NCBI GenBank assembly: GCA_023475025.1 | Contig: JAMCWB010000033.1 | Location: forward strand, 1-34,123 | Reading direction: 5' to 3' | DNA length: 34,123 bases | Origin: Gammaproteobacteria bacterium | GTDB taxonomy: Bacteria > Pseudomonadota > Gammaproteobacteria > Pseudomonadales > Pseudomonadaceae | In this document: positions 14,801 to 24,087 of the stretch, piece by piece | Layout of the letters: each line of letters opens with the position of its first letter | How positions within the stretch are numbered: the stretch's first letter is position 1 | The notes under the pieces: generated by a model | What the model was told of the DNA's origin: nothing | Databases searched by the model: none | What the model saw: the letters and a program-made list of their open reading frames with translations, nothing else | Translations under genes and position numbers: made by a program

Positions 14801-16387
14801 TCAGTGATGCTCGCGGGTGGCGCTGAAATTGATGTCCGGCCAGCGCTCGGCGGTCAGGTTGAGGTTGACCCGGGTCGGTGCCAGATAGGTCAGGTGACCG
14901 CCGCCATCGATGGCCAGGTTTTCCAGGGCCTTGTTCTTGAATTCATCGAGCTTTTTCGCATTGGTCGAGCTGACCCAGCGCGCCGACCAGACGTTGACCG
15001 GCTCATACTGGCACTCGACCTTGTATTCGTCCTGCAGGCGGCTGGCAACCACGTCAAACTGCAGCACGCCGACGGCGCCGAGGATGATGTCGTTGCTGCG
15101 CTCGGGAAAGAACACCTGGGTGGCACCTTCCTCGGCCAGTTCCTGCAGGCCCTGGCGCAACTGCTTGGATTTCAGCGGGTCCTTCAGGCGCACGCGGCGG
15201 AACAGCTCTGGCGCGAAGTGGGGAATGCCGGTAAAGCCGATTTTTTCACCTTCGGTAAAGGTGTCGCCGATCTGGATAGTGCCATGGTTGTGCAGGCCAA
15301 TGATGTCGCCGGCCCAGGCCTCTTCCAGGTGTTCGCGTTCGGCGGCAAAAAAGGTCAGGGCATCGGGCACGCGCAGCTCCTTGCCGGTGCGTACATGGTG
15401 CAGCTTCATGCCTTTCTGGTATTTGCCGGAGCAAATGCGCATGAAGGCAATGCGGTCACGGTGTTTGGGATCCATATTGGCCTGGATCTTGAAAACGAAA
15501 CCGGTAAAGGGTTCTTCGCTTGGCTCCACGACACGCTCGTGACTGGCCCGCGCGAGCGGCGGCGGAGCCCAGTCAACCACCGCATCGAGCACCTGGTCGA
15601 CGGCAAAGTTGCCAAGCGCGGTACCAAAAAATACCGGGGTCAGTTCGCCCTTGAGGAAGGCCTCCTGATCGAATTCATGGCAGGCACCCTGGACCAGTTC
15701 CAACTGCTCGACAAAATCGTCGTAGAGGTCATCCAGGTGCGCGCGCGCTGCATCCGAGTCCAGGTTCTGGATGCGCTTGACCTCGGTCCGCTCATGACCA
15801 TGGCCGGCTTCGTAGACAATGATGCAGTCTTCTTTCAGGTGATAGACACCCTTGAAGTCCCGATAGCAGCCGATCGGCCAGGTAATGGGCGCGGCACGGA
15901 TATTGAGCACTGACTCGATTTCGTCAAGCAGTTCGATGGGATCGCGGATGTCGCGGTCTAGCTTGTTGATAAAGCTGACAATCGGCGTGTCACGCAGGCG
16001 GCAGACGTCCATCAGCGCGATAGTGCGTGGCTCGACGCCTTTACCACCGTCGAGCACCATGAGTGCCGAGTCGACAGCTGTCAGGGTGCGGTAGGTATCT
16101 TCCGAAAAGTCTTCGTGACCGGGGGTGTCGAGCAGGTTGATCATGTGTTCCCGATAAGGGAACTGCATCACTGATGTGCTGACCGAGATCCCGCGCTGCT
16201 TTTCCATCGCCATCCAGTCCGAGGTGGCGTGACGGTCCGACTTGCGCGATTTGACGGTGCCGGCAACGTTGATCGCCTGGCCCATCAGTAGCAGGCGTTC
16301 GGTAATGGTGGTTTTGCCCGCATCCGGGTGCGAGATAATGGCGAATGTACGCCGCTTGGCGACTTCTTGAGCAATGCTGTTGGACAT
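14801..16387 (-). CDS. prfC: Peptide chain release factor 3 (RF3)
   Basis: A 528-aa translational GTPase, matching E. coli RF3 (529 aa). Motifs: P-loop HPDAGKT (20-26), switch II DTPGH (87-91), specificity motif NKLD (141-144), and [18 protein letters not shown] in the C-terminal domain. RF3 removes RF1/RF2 from the ribosome after termination and takes part in post-peptidyl-transfer quality control. An open frame extends 30 codons upstream, but family homology starts at [20 protein letters not shown]. No strong Shine-Dalgarno is visible before the ATG at 16387. Confidence 0.97.
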   Translation of the reverse strand: MSNSIAQEVAKRRTFAIISHPDAGKTTITERLLLMGQAINVAGTVKSRKSDRHATSDWMAMEKQRGISVSTSVMQFPYREHMINLLDTPGHEDFSEDTYRTLTAVDSALMVLDGGKGVEPRTIALMDVCRLRDTPIVSFINKLDRDIRDPIELLDEIESVLNIRAAPITWPIGCYRDFKGVYHLKEDCIIVYEAGHGHERTEVKRIQNLDSDAARAHLDDLYDDFVEQLELVQGACHEFDQEAFLKGELTPVFFGTALGNFAVDQVLDAVVDWAPPPLARASHERVVEPSEEPFTGFVFKIQANMDPKHRDRIAFMRICSGKYQKGMKLHHVRTGKELRVPDALTFFAAEREHLEEAWAGDIIGLHNHGTIQIGDTFTEGEKIGFTGIPHFAPELFRRVRLKDPLKSKQLRQGLQELAEEGATQVFFPERSNDIILGAVGVLQFDVVASRLQDEYKVECQYEPVNVWSARWVSSTNAKKLDEFKNKALENLAIDGGGHLTYLAPTRVNLNLTAERWPDINFSATREHH

Positions 16388-16443
16388 AATCGGGTTCAGA
16401 CCAGAGTGGCTGCCGCCTGGGCGGGGGGCCAGCAGTAAATGGG

Positions 16444-16465
16444 ATCGGCCGGTATTGTGGCCGAT
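16444..16465 (-). terminator. Possible terminator hairpin after the c-di-GMP gene
   Basis: A 7-bp stem (ATCGGCC/GGCCGAT) with an 8-base loop lies about 40 bp after the stop of the PilZ-GGDEF-EAL gene and before prfC on the minus strand. No T-tract follows, so this is a weak call. Confidence 0.3.
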
Positions 16466-16506
16466 TCGGCGTGGCATGACAAAGGTATTGCGTGCCTGGG
16501 TTGCGT

Positions 16507-19500
16507 TCAGCTGTCAGCAGTGGACAGGGTGCTGGCCAGTTCGTCGAGTTTGACCGGTAAGCCGTACTGGTAGCCCTGGGCATAGTCGACGCCGATATCG
16601 GTTACAGCCTGCAGGGTGGCGTTATTGGCGACATATTCGGCAATCACCAGCTTGTTCAGGTGGTGCCCCATTTCGGTGATTGAGCGTGCCAGGGCGTAAT
16701 CGACCGGGTTACGGGTGATGTCACGGATAAAGGCGCCGTCGATTTTCAGGTAATCGACCGGCAGTCGCTTGAGGTAGGTATAGGATGATTGTCCAGCACC
16801 AAAATCATCCAGCGAGAAGCGGCAGCCGATGCCGCGCAATTCATTGATAAAGTCTGCTGCTTCCTCGAGGTTGGCTACCGCCGTAGTTTCAGTGATCTCG
16901 AAGATCAGTTTGTCACGGGGTACCGGGTAACGCCTCAGGGCATCAAACAGGAATTCAAGGAAGCTGTCATCGTTCAGCGAGTGACCGGACAGGTTGATAG
17001 AGAAGCCGCCGATCCGGGGCAACAGGTGTTCATTGGCCAGCATCCACGCCAGGGCGTGTTCGATAACCCAGCGGTCAACCGCATTCATGCGGTGGTAGGT
17101 TTCTGCTACTTCGATAAAGGCTGCTGGCGGCATGGCCTGGCCCTGCTCGTCCAGTACGCGTAGCAGGATTTCAAAGTGCGCCAGGCGGGCCTTGCTGTTG
17201 AGCGGCTGGATACGTTGGCAGATGAGTTGCAGCTGGTCTTCATCCAGCGCCCGGTTGATACGTGTCATCCATTGCATGACTTCATCGAGCGCTTCCAGTT
17301 GTTCATTCCCGGGGTGAACCTGTTGCACCTTGGTTCGGCCTGCCTGCTTGGCCAGCCCGGCGGAGGTTTCCAGGCTGCGCAACAGCTCCATTGCCGAGTG
17401 GGCGTGATTGTTGAAGCCCAGCAAGGTAACCGTTGTTGTGATAACGAATCGGTCTTCACCATGCTCGAAGCGCTCGGCTTCCAGCGCTGTTTTCAGTGTC
17501 CGGGCCAACGCCAGTCCGTCCTCGTCGGCAGCCGTCGGTAGCAACAGGGCAAACTGGTCGGCGCCGATACGGCCGGCGAGGGCGCCGCTGGGCAGGCTGC
17601 CGCGAATACGTTCCGCCAGTTCGCGCAACAGTCGGTCGCCGGCAGCATAGCCACAGCTGTTGTTGATCAGCTTGAATTGCAGCAGGTTGATAAAAATCAG
17701 TGTGTGCTCTTGTTTTGAAGTGCTGCAGGCCGTCACGGCCTTGTCCAGGCGCTGAATGAATTCACGGCGTGTCAGCAGGTTGGTCAGCGGGTCCTGACTC
17801 GCATCCAGCGCCAGCCGTGCATAGACTTTTTGCACCAGCGCATCCAGCCCTTGCTCGACCGGTTGCTGGTTGAATTCCGGGCGGCTGACCAGGCGGCCGT
17901 CACTGAGCATCTGCGCAGTTTCGTCCAGATCCAGTGACAGGCTGCGGGTGCCTTGACGGTTGGCCAGCAATAACCGGGTTGCGTCGGCGGACTGCCAGAT
18001 TATCTGTGCGGGCTGTTGCTGGAACGGGCCACGCGTTACTTCGAACCATTGCCCGGGTTTCAGCCGGCGCGCTCGCTGCAGCCAGTTGCGTAACTCGGTA
18101 TCGCCGGTTGTCATGGCTTGTAGCCGGGCTGTGCGCAGTTCGCTCTCCATGATGGGAGCCTGGTAACGCATGCGCGGGAAGGCGGCAGGCTCATTCAGCA
18201 ATTGCTCGATATCCTCAAGTAATTGAGCATGCCGGCCGAGTTCGTCGGGCACCTTGGAGAGGCCGGTGCGAACGAGTTTCAGCAGGTCCGGGAGGCTCAG
18301 TGGCTGCTCGGTCAGCGCGGCTTCACGCGCGCAATCGCCCAGTTGCGAGATAGCCTTGATGCACATGCGCCACGCCGGGCTGTCGGCGCCTTCACGCAGC
18401 CAGGTCAGTCGCATCAAGGCTTTCCAACCGTACTCCAGCAGGTCTAGCAGTGGCTGGGGTGCAGCGCCGGGCAGTATAGTCAGTAATGCGCTTTCCAGTG
18501 CCTGATTGGCCTGTTGCAGCCGTTGCTGGCCTTCACAGCTGTCACGAAGCCGGCCCAGGTTGCGCTCGGTCAGGCGTTGTTCCCGCTCAACCAGGCGCTC
18601 CAGTGCGCTGTCCACCGTCTGGAAGCTGCCTTCCTGTTCCGGGTTGCCGAGAATGGCTTGCACTGCCTGGGTGACCGCGGCCTTGTTCTGTTCCGCATTC
18701 AGGCTCTGGCTGTCCGCCAGGATGGCCAGGTGATTGATGGTTTTGCGCAGCGGGTGCTGCGCCTGATCCAGCACACCTGGGTCGTGCAACAGCTGGCGCA
18801 GCACGGGTAACTGCAGCTTGCGCAGCTGTGCCTCCAGCTCAGGTAGCATGCGCTGGGATTTGTTCAGGCTGGTGAACAGTTCTTCAACCAGTTCAATGGT
18901 ATCAACCGAGTCGCTACCCAGTTCGGGCACTTCTTGTTGCACCAGCGTGCGCAGGTTGTGTTCATTCAGTGCTGGATCTTGCGCCTTGGCCAGGCGCTGC
19001 TGCAAATCGAGCAGGCTGGCCAGGTTGTCAGCAGAGACCTGAGGCGGTGCTGTCGCCTGGATATGGTAGGGATCACGTCGCGACTGCTGCAGGCGGTTGA
19101 GCAGGGGCAACTGGGGGCTGGCCTGTGGCGGTGTTGCGTCAGCGGGTTCAGGGCTGCTGTCAGGCTGCACACTGTCGGGCACGCTGACATGATCTTCAGC
19201 TGCTGTGGTTGCTGCCGCTGGAGCAGGGGTGTTGTTCTGTCGCTGTTCGCGCAGTGCCAGATCTGCCAGGTGCTGGGTGACATCAAGATCTGGCAGCAGG
19301 CCGGCAGCGGCAAACTGGGCGTTGAGTTGCTGATAGAGCGGTTGCAGGCGGCTCAGGAGGTGCGCTTGCAGGCAATCATAGAGGGTGCGCAAGGCGGTGT
19401 GCGGCAACTGCAGCGGTGTCAAGGCGGCGTGCAGGGCATGACAGATTGCCGAGGGCGCAAAGGGGTTGGGGCAATGTTTGCCGTGGCGTAATTCAGTACA

Positions 19501-20319
19501 GGCGTCCAGGCGGACCTGCAGGGCGATCAGGTCATCGCGCCATTGCAGTTCGGCGCGGGAAATGGCAACGCGAACCAGCAGCCAGTCCTCAAAGGCGTCT
19601 TTACCGATCAGGCTCAGGCTGTGCAGGTTGTCCGGGATCGCCGGTTGCGCACTGATGATAGCCAGTGCGGTCGGTTGCTCCAGCGCCTGGTCGAGGGTGC
19701 TCAGCACCTGCTTCTGAATACGGTTACGTTGTGCCCGCAGTTGCAGCATGGCGTCGAAGACCTGCTGTTGCTCCGCCTGGCTTTTTTGCTGTTCGGCGGT
19801 GGACAGCAAGGCGGTATCGGTCAGCTCGAAGAAGTGGCCGAGATGGTCGTCCATAAAGCCCTGCAAGGTTGTCAGGGCGGCACTCAGCGTAGCATTGGCG
19901 GCTACCGTGGTATGGTCGGGATCTGAGGCTGTGGCGGGCGTTTGCGTCTGGGCCGAGGTGGCCAGGCAGGCGAGCTGGTTGCGTGTTGCCTGGGTAAAAC
20001 GCAGCCCGAGCAGCTGGCTGGATTGGTGGGCGACCACCACCGGCATGGCCTGCGGCCCCTGGTCGGCAAAAAACAGCAGTTGCAGCTCTGCCCCCTTGGG
20101 GAGTGCCAGCTGTTCAGCATCCGTCAGCAGCTGGGTCAACTCGAGCAAGACGCCGCCGCTGCTGTAATCCTTGATGCAGCCGGCAACCTTGAGGCCGCGG
20201 TTATCTTTCAGCAGGGCCTGCAAGTTGGCGCTATGACGCTGGTGTTGTCGCTTATCCATAGAGCGCATCAGTCCATGACTATGCATGCACTTCGAGTATC
20301 GCGCTAATTTGCTCAACAT
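16507..20319 (-). CDS. PilZ-DUF1631-GGDEF-EAL cyclic-di-GMP signalling protein
   Basis: A 1270-aa protein with no obvious membrane segment. Residues about 22-120 form a PilZ-like domain with both c-di-GMP-binding signatures (RxxxR at R24-R28 and DxSxxG at D51-G56). The long helical middle, roughly 130-830, resembles DUF1631. The GGDEF domain (about 830-960) has a degenerate signature, GADQF at 919-923, so cyclase activity is doubtful. The EAL domain keeps E1050 and R1054 (EILLR), N1109, E1141, D1171-D1172, K1192, E1228 and Q1248, so c-di-GMP hydrolysis is plausible. The start is uncertain: ATG 20319 lacks a ribosome-binding site, and in-frame ATGs at residues 18 and 21 are alternatives. It lies upstream of prfC on the same strand. 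Confidence 0.87.
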   Translation of the reverse strand: MLSKLARYSKCMHSHGLMRSMDKRQHQRHSANLQALLKDNRGLKVAGCIKDYSSGGVLLELTQLLTDAEQLALPKGAELQLLFFADQGPQAMPVVVAHQSSQLLGLRFTQATRNQLACLATSAQTQTPATASDPDHTTVAANATLSAALTTLQGFMDDHLGHFFELTDTALLSTAEQQKSQAEQQQVFDAMLQLRAQRNRIQKQVLSTLDQALEQPTALAIISAQPAIPDNLHSLSLIGKDAFEDWLLVRVAISRAELQWRDDLIALQVRLDACTELRHGKHCPNPFAPSAICHALHAALTPLQLPHTALRTLYDCLQAHLLSRLQPLYQQLNAQFAAAGLLPDLDVTQHLADLALREQRQNNTPAPAAATTAAEDHVSVPDSVQPDSSPEPADATPPQASPQLPLLNRLQQSRRDPYHIQATAPPQVSADNLASLLDLQQRLAKAQDPALNEHNLRTLVQQEVPELGSDSVDTIELVEELFTSLNKSQRMLPELEAQLRKLQLPVLRQLLHDPGVLDQAQHPLRKTINHLAILADSQSLNAEQNKAAVTQAVQAILGNPEQEGSFQTVDSALERLVEREQRLTERNLGRLRDSCEGQQRLQQANQALESALLTILPGAAPQPLLDLLEYGWKALMRLTWLREGADSPAWRMCIKAISQLGDCAREAALTEQPLSLPDLLKLVRTGLSKVPDELGRHAQLLEDIEQLLNEPAAFPRMRYQAPIMESELRTARLQAMTTGDTELRNWLQRARRLKPGQWFEVTRGPFQQQPAQIIWQSADATRLLLANRQGTRSLSLDLDETAQMLSDGRLVSRPEFNQQPVEQGLDALVQKVYARLALDASQDPLTNLLTRREFIQRLDKAVTACSTSKQEHTLIFINLLQFKLINNSCGYAAGDRLLRELAERIRGSLPSGALAGRIGADQFALLLPTAADEDGLALARTLKTALEAERFEHGEDRFVITTTVTLLGFNNHAHSAMELLRSLETSAGLAKQAGRTKVQQVHPGNEQLEALDEVMQWMTRINRALDEDQLQLICQRIQPLNSKARLAHFEILLRVLDEQGQAMPPAAFIEVAETYHRMNAVDRWVIEHALAWMLANEHLLPRIGGFSINLSGHSLNDDSFLEFLFDALRRYPVPRDKLIFEITETTAVANLEEAADFINELRGIGCRFSLDDFGAGQSSYTYLKRLPVDYLKIDGAFIRDITRNPVDYALARSITEMGHHLNKLVIAEYVANNATLQAVTDIGVDYAQGYQYGLPVKLDELASTLSTADS

Positions 20320-20356
20320 GAAATAGCTGCGACGCTTTCCTTGTGCTTGGCGCAGG

Positions 20357-21103
20357 TTATGCGCTCGGGTTGTGACTGCCTGTGCTCAGAGGGGTGTGAT
20401 CAGGGTTCAATCGGGCCTGGTGGATCATATGCAGGGTAATCTTGCGTACCTCAGCCTTGCTGTCCTCGATATGGGTTTTCAGCAACTGCTGGGCGGCATC
20501 CGTGCGCCGCTGCATGATGTTGCGCAGGATCTCCGCGTGTTCACGATAGCTCGCTTCGATGCGTGGACGTTTGGTGAAGTCGATACGTCGGACAATGCGC
20601 AAGCGTTCGGTCACGTCATGATGGATGCGCGCCATTTCACGGTTGCCGGTGGCTTCCACCAGTTGCTCATGAAAGCGCTCATCCATGGCGCATACCGTGG
20701 GGCCGTGATCAAGTTGCTCGCTGTCGGGTACCAGCCAGCTGGCCTGGAGCTGCGCCAGGTCGGGGCCGGGCTGCATCTCGCACAGGCGTTTTACGGCAGC
20801 CAGTTCCAGCACAATACGCAGATCGTACAGTTGCTCATACTGTTCGAAATCAAAGGGTCTGACCTGCCAGCCACTGCGGAAAGCGACCTCGACAAAGCCT
20901 TCGCGTTGCAAGCGGGTCAAGGCCTCGCGAACCGGTGTACGGCTTGCCTGCATGCTGTCGGCTACTTCGTTTTCACTGAAGCGGTCGCCCGGTAGCAGCT
21001 GGAAGTCAAAAATCCGCGTTTTCAGTGCCTGATAGATACGTTCGGTCAGGTTCTGGCGCTTGCCTGGCGCTGTTGTAAGCGGGGCAATCTCGCTGGGACG
21101 CAT
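20357..21103 (-). CDS. GntR-family transcriptional regulator, FCD (FadR-type) domain
   Basis: A 248-aa repressor-like protein. An N-terminal winged helix-turn-helix contains SRTPVREALTRLQREGFVE, the GntR signature. The C-terminal FCD domain has the usual acid/histidine ligands (DERFHEQLVEATGN and later REHAEIL). FCD regulators typically sense carboxylic acids and control nearby catabolic genes; the ligand here is unknown. The ATG at 21103 follows AAGGAG by 8 nt, a strong site, so the longer in-frame ATG at 21181 is rejected. It lies 37 bp downstream of the c-di-GMP gene's start on the opposite side of that promoter region and is divergent from speC. Confidence 0.88.
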   Translation of the reverse strand: MRPSEIAPLTTAPGKRQNLTERIYQALKTRIFDFQLLPGDRFSENEVADSMQASRTPVREALTRLQREGFVEVAFRSGWQVRPFDFEQYEQLYDLRIVLELAAVKRLCEMQPGPDLAQLQASWLVPDSEQLDHGPTVCAMDERFHEQLVEATGNREMARIHHDVTERLRIVRRIDFTKRPRIEASYREHAEILRNIMQRRTDAAQQLLKTHIEDSKAEVRKITLHMIHQARLNPDHTPLSTGSHNPSA

Positions 21104-21729
21104 CGCTGGACTCCTTGCTGCTTGCCGGGTTTGTAAATGGATAGCACTGTGACTTGCGCTGCGCCTGGCAGTCGGTTGCATGCCATCTTGTATGCAAGGC
21201 TGTATTCAGGGATCGTGCCAGAACCGCCAGGCTCAGCTGCTGTCCGGCGTTTTATCAATAAATTCAACAAGCTGTACTTTTTCCCGGTCTGCAGGGGGCT
21301 TGCCGGTAACTTTCTGTCGTTGCTGTCTGCGCTGAAAGGGTGCAAGCAGAGCTGTCCATGTCGTGCGGTGCACTTTTTTTCACCTCCTATTGACCGCAAG
21401 GTCACTTGGTCTTATGGTGCGCGACGAACGTTGAGGCTGGCACGATCCATACGGCTCAAGTACTGACGACGAGACAGCAAGACCACCAGAACCGGGGTCT
21501 TATTGCTTTCGGCGCACGCCTTGGGAAGTAGGCGAACCAAAGTGGGGATACTGATCAGACGTTCGCACCCCCGGGTTGTGTGTTGGCTGAACGTTGCTGC
21601 CGTCGGTAAGCGAGCTGTCATGTTGCTGCGTCTATTCTTGCCGTAGCCATGAGGGCTTGTCTGCTCTGCATCTGATCACAATGTCCTCACGCGGCCCGAT
21701 TCAAAATATGTTGCTTTGGAGCCGACGCT
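21104..21729 (+). promoter_or_regulatory. speC upstream region with long candidate leader
   Basis: This 626-bp gap between gntR and speC has no convincing gene. Its right half has a candidate promoter (21390-21418) and a roughly 300-nt leader with potential stems (GCGAAC 21532-21537 with GTTCGC 21561-21566; AACCGGGG 21490-21497 with the CCCCGGGTT at 21569-21577, one bulge). Two 8-codon ORFs (21620-21646 and 21649-21675) precede speC. The left half (21104-21389) presumably carries the gntR promoter, but I could not assign one. Confidence 0.4.
21390..21418 (+). promoter_or_regulatory. Candidate sigma-70 promoter for speC leader
   Basis: TTGACC (21390-21395), a 17-bp spacer and TATGGT (21413-21418) lie about 310 bp upstream of the speC ATG. 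Spacing is ideal and the hexamers are 5/6 and 4/6 matches. If used, speC has an untranslated leader of about 305 nt. Confidence 0.4.
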
Positions 21730-22893
21730 ATGACCGTCAAACTGGAAGATTACTTCGACCGCGAAACCTTCAACCGTATGCAAGCGGTTGCCGAACAGCA
21801 TGAGACCCCCTTTCTGGTGGTGGATCTGCAAACCATCGAGCGTGCCTATGATGAGTTGGTTGAGGGCTTTCCCTTTGCCAAGGTCTATTACGCCGTCAAG
21901 GCCAATCCGGCCAATGAAGTGCTGGGCCTGTTGCAGCGCAAGGGCTCGAACTTCGATATCGCTTCTATCTATGAGCTGGAAAAGGTGCTGGCGCTGGGCG
22001 TCAAGCCTGAGCAGATCAGCTTCGGCAACACCATCAAGAAGTCTCGCCATATTCGTGCCTTCTACGAAAAGGGTGTGCGCCTGTTTGCGACTGATTCAGA
22101 GGCTGACTTGCGTAATATCGCCAAGGCGGCGCCGGGGTCGAAAGTCTATGTGCGCATTCTGACGGAAGGCTCGACCACGGCTGACTGGCCCTTGTCACGC
22201 AAGTTCGGTTGCCAGACTGATATGGCCATGGACTTGCTGGTGTTGGCTCGGGAGCTGGGTCTGGAGCCGCACGGCGTGTCTTTCCATGTTGGTTCACAGC
22301 AGCGCGATATTGGTGCCTGGGATGCGGCCATTGCCAAGGTCAAGGTTATTTTCGAGCGCCTGAAAGAAGAAGACGGCATTACCCTGAAGATGATCAACAT
22401 GGGTGGCGGCTTTCCGGCCAACTACCTGACCAAGACCAATACCATGCAGACCTATGCCGAAGAAATTACCCGCTTTCTGCAGGAAGACTTTGGTGATGAT
22501 CTGCCGGAAATCATTCTCGAGCCCGGCCGTTCACTGATTGCCAATGCCGGCATCCTGTTCAGCGAAGTGGTGCTGGTGTCGCGTAAATCACACACGGCGC
22601 TGGAGCGCTGGGTGTTTACCGATGTGGGCAAGTTCTCTGGTCTGGTCGAAACCATGGATGAGTCCATCAAGTTCCCGATCTGGACGGACAAGAAAGGTGA
22701 GCTGGAAGAGGTGGTGCTGGCCGGGCCGACCTGTGACAGTGCGGACATCATGTATGAAAGCTACAAGTACGGTCTGCCGTTGAACCTGGCCATTGGTGAT
22801 CGCCTGTGCTGGCTGTCGACCGGTGCTTACACCACCAGCTACAGCTCGATCGAGTTCAACGGCTTCCCGCCGCTGGAAGCCTTTTACGTCTGA
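21730..22893 (+). CDS. speC: Ornithine decarboxylase (PLP, alanine-racemase fold)
   Basis: A 387-aa fold-III decarboxylase making putrescine from ornithine, the start of polyamine synthesis. PLP lysine K57 lies in YYAVKANP; H186 in FHVGSQ, GGGFP (225-229) and EPGRS (264-268) bind the cofactor phosphate and ring; C335 in GPTCDSAD is the catalytic cysteine. Length and sequence match the short ODC of pseudomonads rather than the roughly 720-aa E. coli SpeC, so the symbol follows pseudomonad use. Lysine activity cannot be excluded. GGAG (21718-21721) lies 8 nt before the ATG. A strong terminator follows. Confidence 0.93.
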   Translation: MTVKLEDYFDRETFNRMQAVAEQHETPFLVVDLQTIERAYDELVEGFPFAKVYYAVKANPANEVLGLLQRKGSNFDIASIYELEKVLALGVKPEQISFGNTIKKSRHIRAFYEKGVRLFATDSEADLRNIAKAAPGSKVYVRILTEGSTTADWPLSRKFGCQTDMAMDLLVLARELGLEPHGVSFHVGSQQRDIGAWDAAIAKVKVIFERLKEEDGITLKMINMGGGFPANYLTKTNTMQTYAEEITRFLQEDFGDDLPEIILEPGRSLIANAGILFSEVVLVSRKSHTALERWVFTDVGKFSGLVETMDESIKFPIWTDKKGELEEVVLAGPTCDSADIMYESYKYGLPLNLAIGDRLCWLSTGAYTTSYSSIEFNGFPPLEAFYV

Positions 22894-22936
22894 AGCGCGG
22901 AGCGCTTCAAACTCCCTGCCAGAAACCAGAAGCCAG

Positions 22937-22973
22937 AAAAAAGCCTGCACGGTGAAAACCGTGCAGGCTTTTT
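22937..22973. terminator. Bidirectional intrinsic terminator between speC and SDR
   Basis: Six A residues, a perfect 11-bp stem GCCTGCACGGT/ACCGTGCAGGC with a GAAA loop (22943-22968) and five T residues. It can terminate both speC (plus) and the convergent SDR gene (minus). Confidence 0.92.
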
Positions 22974-23008
22974 CAGCTTTCAGCTTTCAGCTTTCAGCTT
23001 TCAGCTTT
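22974..23008 (-). repeat. Five tandem 7-bp repeats (CAGCTTT; AAAGCTG on minus)
   Basis: Five exact CAGCTTT units directly follow the terminator T-tract and are followed by CAGCTG. On the minus strand the array reads (GCTGAAA)n, the same unit as at 3860-3880. It ends 9 bp before the SDR stop codon, again at a convergent gene end. Confidence 0.9.
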
Positions 23009-23017
23009 CAGCTGCGC

Positions 23018-23923
23018 TCAAGCGAATTTCTGTATGTTCGCCATCAGCTCTTTCAGCGCTTCGATATTGTCTTTCGGGTGCACGGCACCTTCAAAGCTGC
23101 ACAGCTGCTCGAAGTTGGCTGCTACGTCTTCAGGGGTGAAGCCTTCGTCGGGGTTGAAGCCGATACCCAGTGAACGCTCCCAGCGTACCTTGCCCATCCA
23201 GCCGCCGCCAACTTCAAACAGGCTGCCGGTTTCCTGGCAATCAGGTGAGCACAGGTAGGCCACCAGTGGGCTGACCAGTTCGGGTTTGAGCTTGTCGAAA
23301 GCACCCGCCGGGAACAGGCCTTCGGTCATGCGCGTGCCACCGGTCGGGGCGATGGCGTTGACGAAAATGTTGTTCTTGCGGCCTTCGATGGCCAGGGTGC
23401 GGGTAAAGCCGTACAGGCCCAGTTTGGCCATGCCATAGTTAGCCTGACCGAAGTTGCCGTAGATGCCCGAGGTGGACGAGGTGAAGATGATGCGGCCGAA
23501 GTTGTTGTCCTTCATGTGTGGCCAGGCAGCCTTGGTGGTCTTGTAGGCGCCTTCCACGTGAACCTTGTAGATCAGGTCCCAATCTTCATCGGTCATCTTG
23601 GCGAAGCTTTTGTCGCGCAGGATGCCGGCGTTGTTGACCACGACATCAATACGACCGAAGTTGTCCATCGCACACTCAACGATGCGATCACCGTTGATGA
23701 CGTTTTCCGGGTTGGCGATGGCGGTGCCGCCAGCGGCCTTGATCTCTTCGACGACTTTCAGGGCAGCTTCGCTGTTGGCGCCTTCACCCTGTGCACTGCC
23801 GCCCAGATCGTTGACGATGACCTTGGCACCATGCTTGGCGAACAGCAAGGCGTGGGCGCGGCCAATACCACCACCGGCACCGGTAATAATGACGACCTTG
23901 TCGTCAAAACGGATATCGCTCAT
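23018..23923 (-). CDS. SDR, (3R)-hydroxyacyl-CoA dehydrogenase-like (MFE-2 N-domain type)
   Basis: A 301-aa SDR with cofactor motif TGAGGGIG (14-21), NNAG, and catalytic S/Y/K in FTSSTSGIYGNFGQANYGMAK. The extra C-terminal part, containing WERSLGIGFNPDEGFTPEDV, is typical of the dehydrogenase units of peroxisomal multifunctional enzyme 2 (17-beta-HSD4) and bacterial relatives. These oxidise (3R)-hydroxyacyl-CoA to 3-ketoacyl-CoA. AGGAG lies about 6 nt before the ATG at 23923. Thiolase and acyl-CoA ligase genes nearby support a role in fatty-acid or acyl-CoA turnover. Substrate chain length is unknown. Confidence 0.85.
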   Translation of the reverse strand: MSDIRFDDKVVIITGAGGGIGRAHALLFAKHGAKVIVNDLGGSAQGEGANSEAALKVVEEIKAAGGTAIANPENVINGDRIVECAMDNFGRIDVVVNNAGILRDKSFAKMTDEDWDLIYKVHVEGAYKTTKAAWPHMKDNNFGRIIFTSSTSGIYGNFGQANYGMAKLGLYGFTRTLAIEGRKNNIFVNAIAPTGGTRMTEGLFPAGAFDKLKPELVSPLVAYLCSPDCQETGSLFEVGGGWMGKVRWERSLGIGFNPDEGFTPEDVAANFEQLCSFEGAVHPKDNIEALKELMANIQKFA

Positions 23924-24052
23924 GGAACTCTCCTGATTCTGGGCAGAGATTAAAAAGGGCAGTAAGTGTCAAACAGTCGTTCGGACAAGGCAAGCATCGC
24001 TTGCCGGATGAATGGCGGACAATAAGTCAGAGTGTGACAGGGCTGTCAGGGA

Positions 24053-24075
24053 CGGGCTGCCATTGCGGCAGCCCG
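24053..24075 (-). terminator. Hairpin after the Na/Pi cotransporter gene
   Basis: A perfect 9-bp stem CGGGCTGCC/GGCAGCCCG with a 5-base loop lies 12 bp after the stop on the minus strand. It lacks a T-tract, so it may be a Rho-independent terminator of weak form or a 3'-end barrier. Confidence 0.45.
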
Positions 24076-24087
24076 GAACCCTGCAGA

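Noticed and set aside
14270..15913. A 547-codon open frame on the plus strand
   Set aside because: It lies antisense to the TatD-family gene and prfC, both well supported by catalytic motifs. It has no recognisable domain and no ribosome-binding site; long antisense frames are common in GC-rich genes.
21412..21621. A 69-codon minus-strand frame in the speC leader
   Set aside because: No ribosome-binding site and no family I can recognise; it runs against the candidate leader RNA. I leave it open, because a conserved small protein here cannot be excluded without comparison to relatives.
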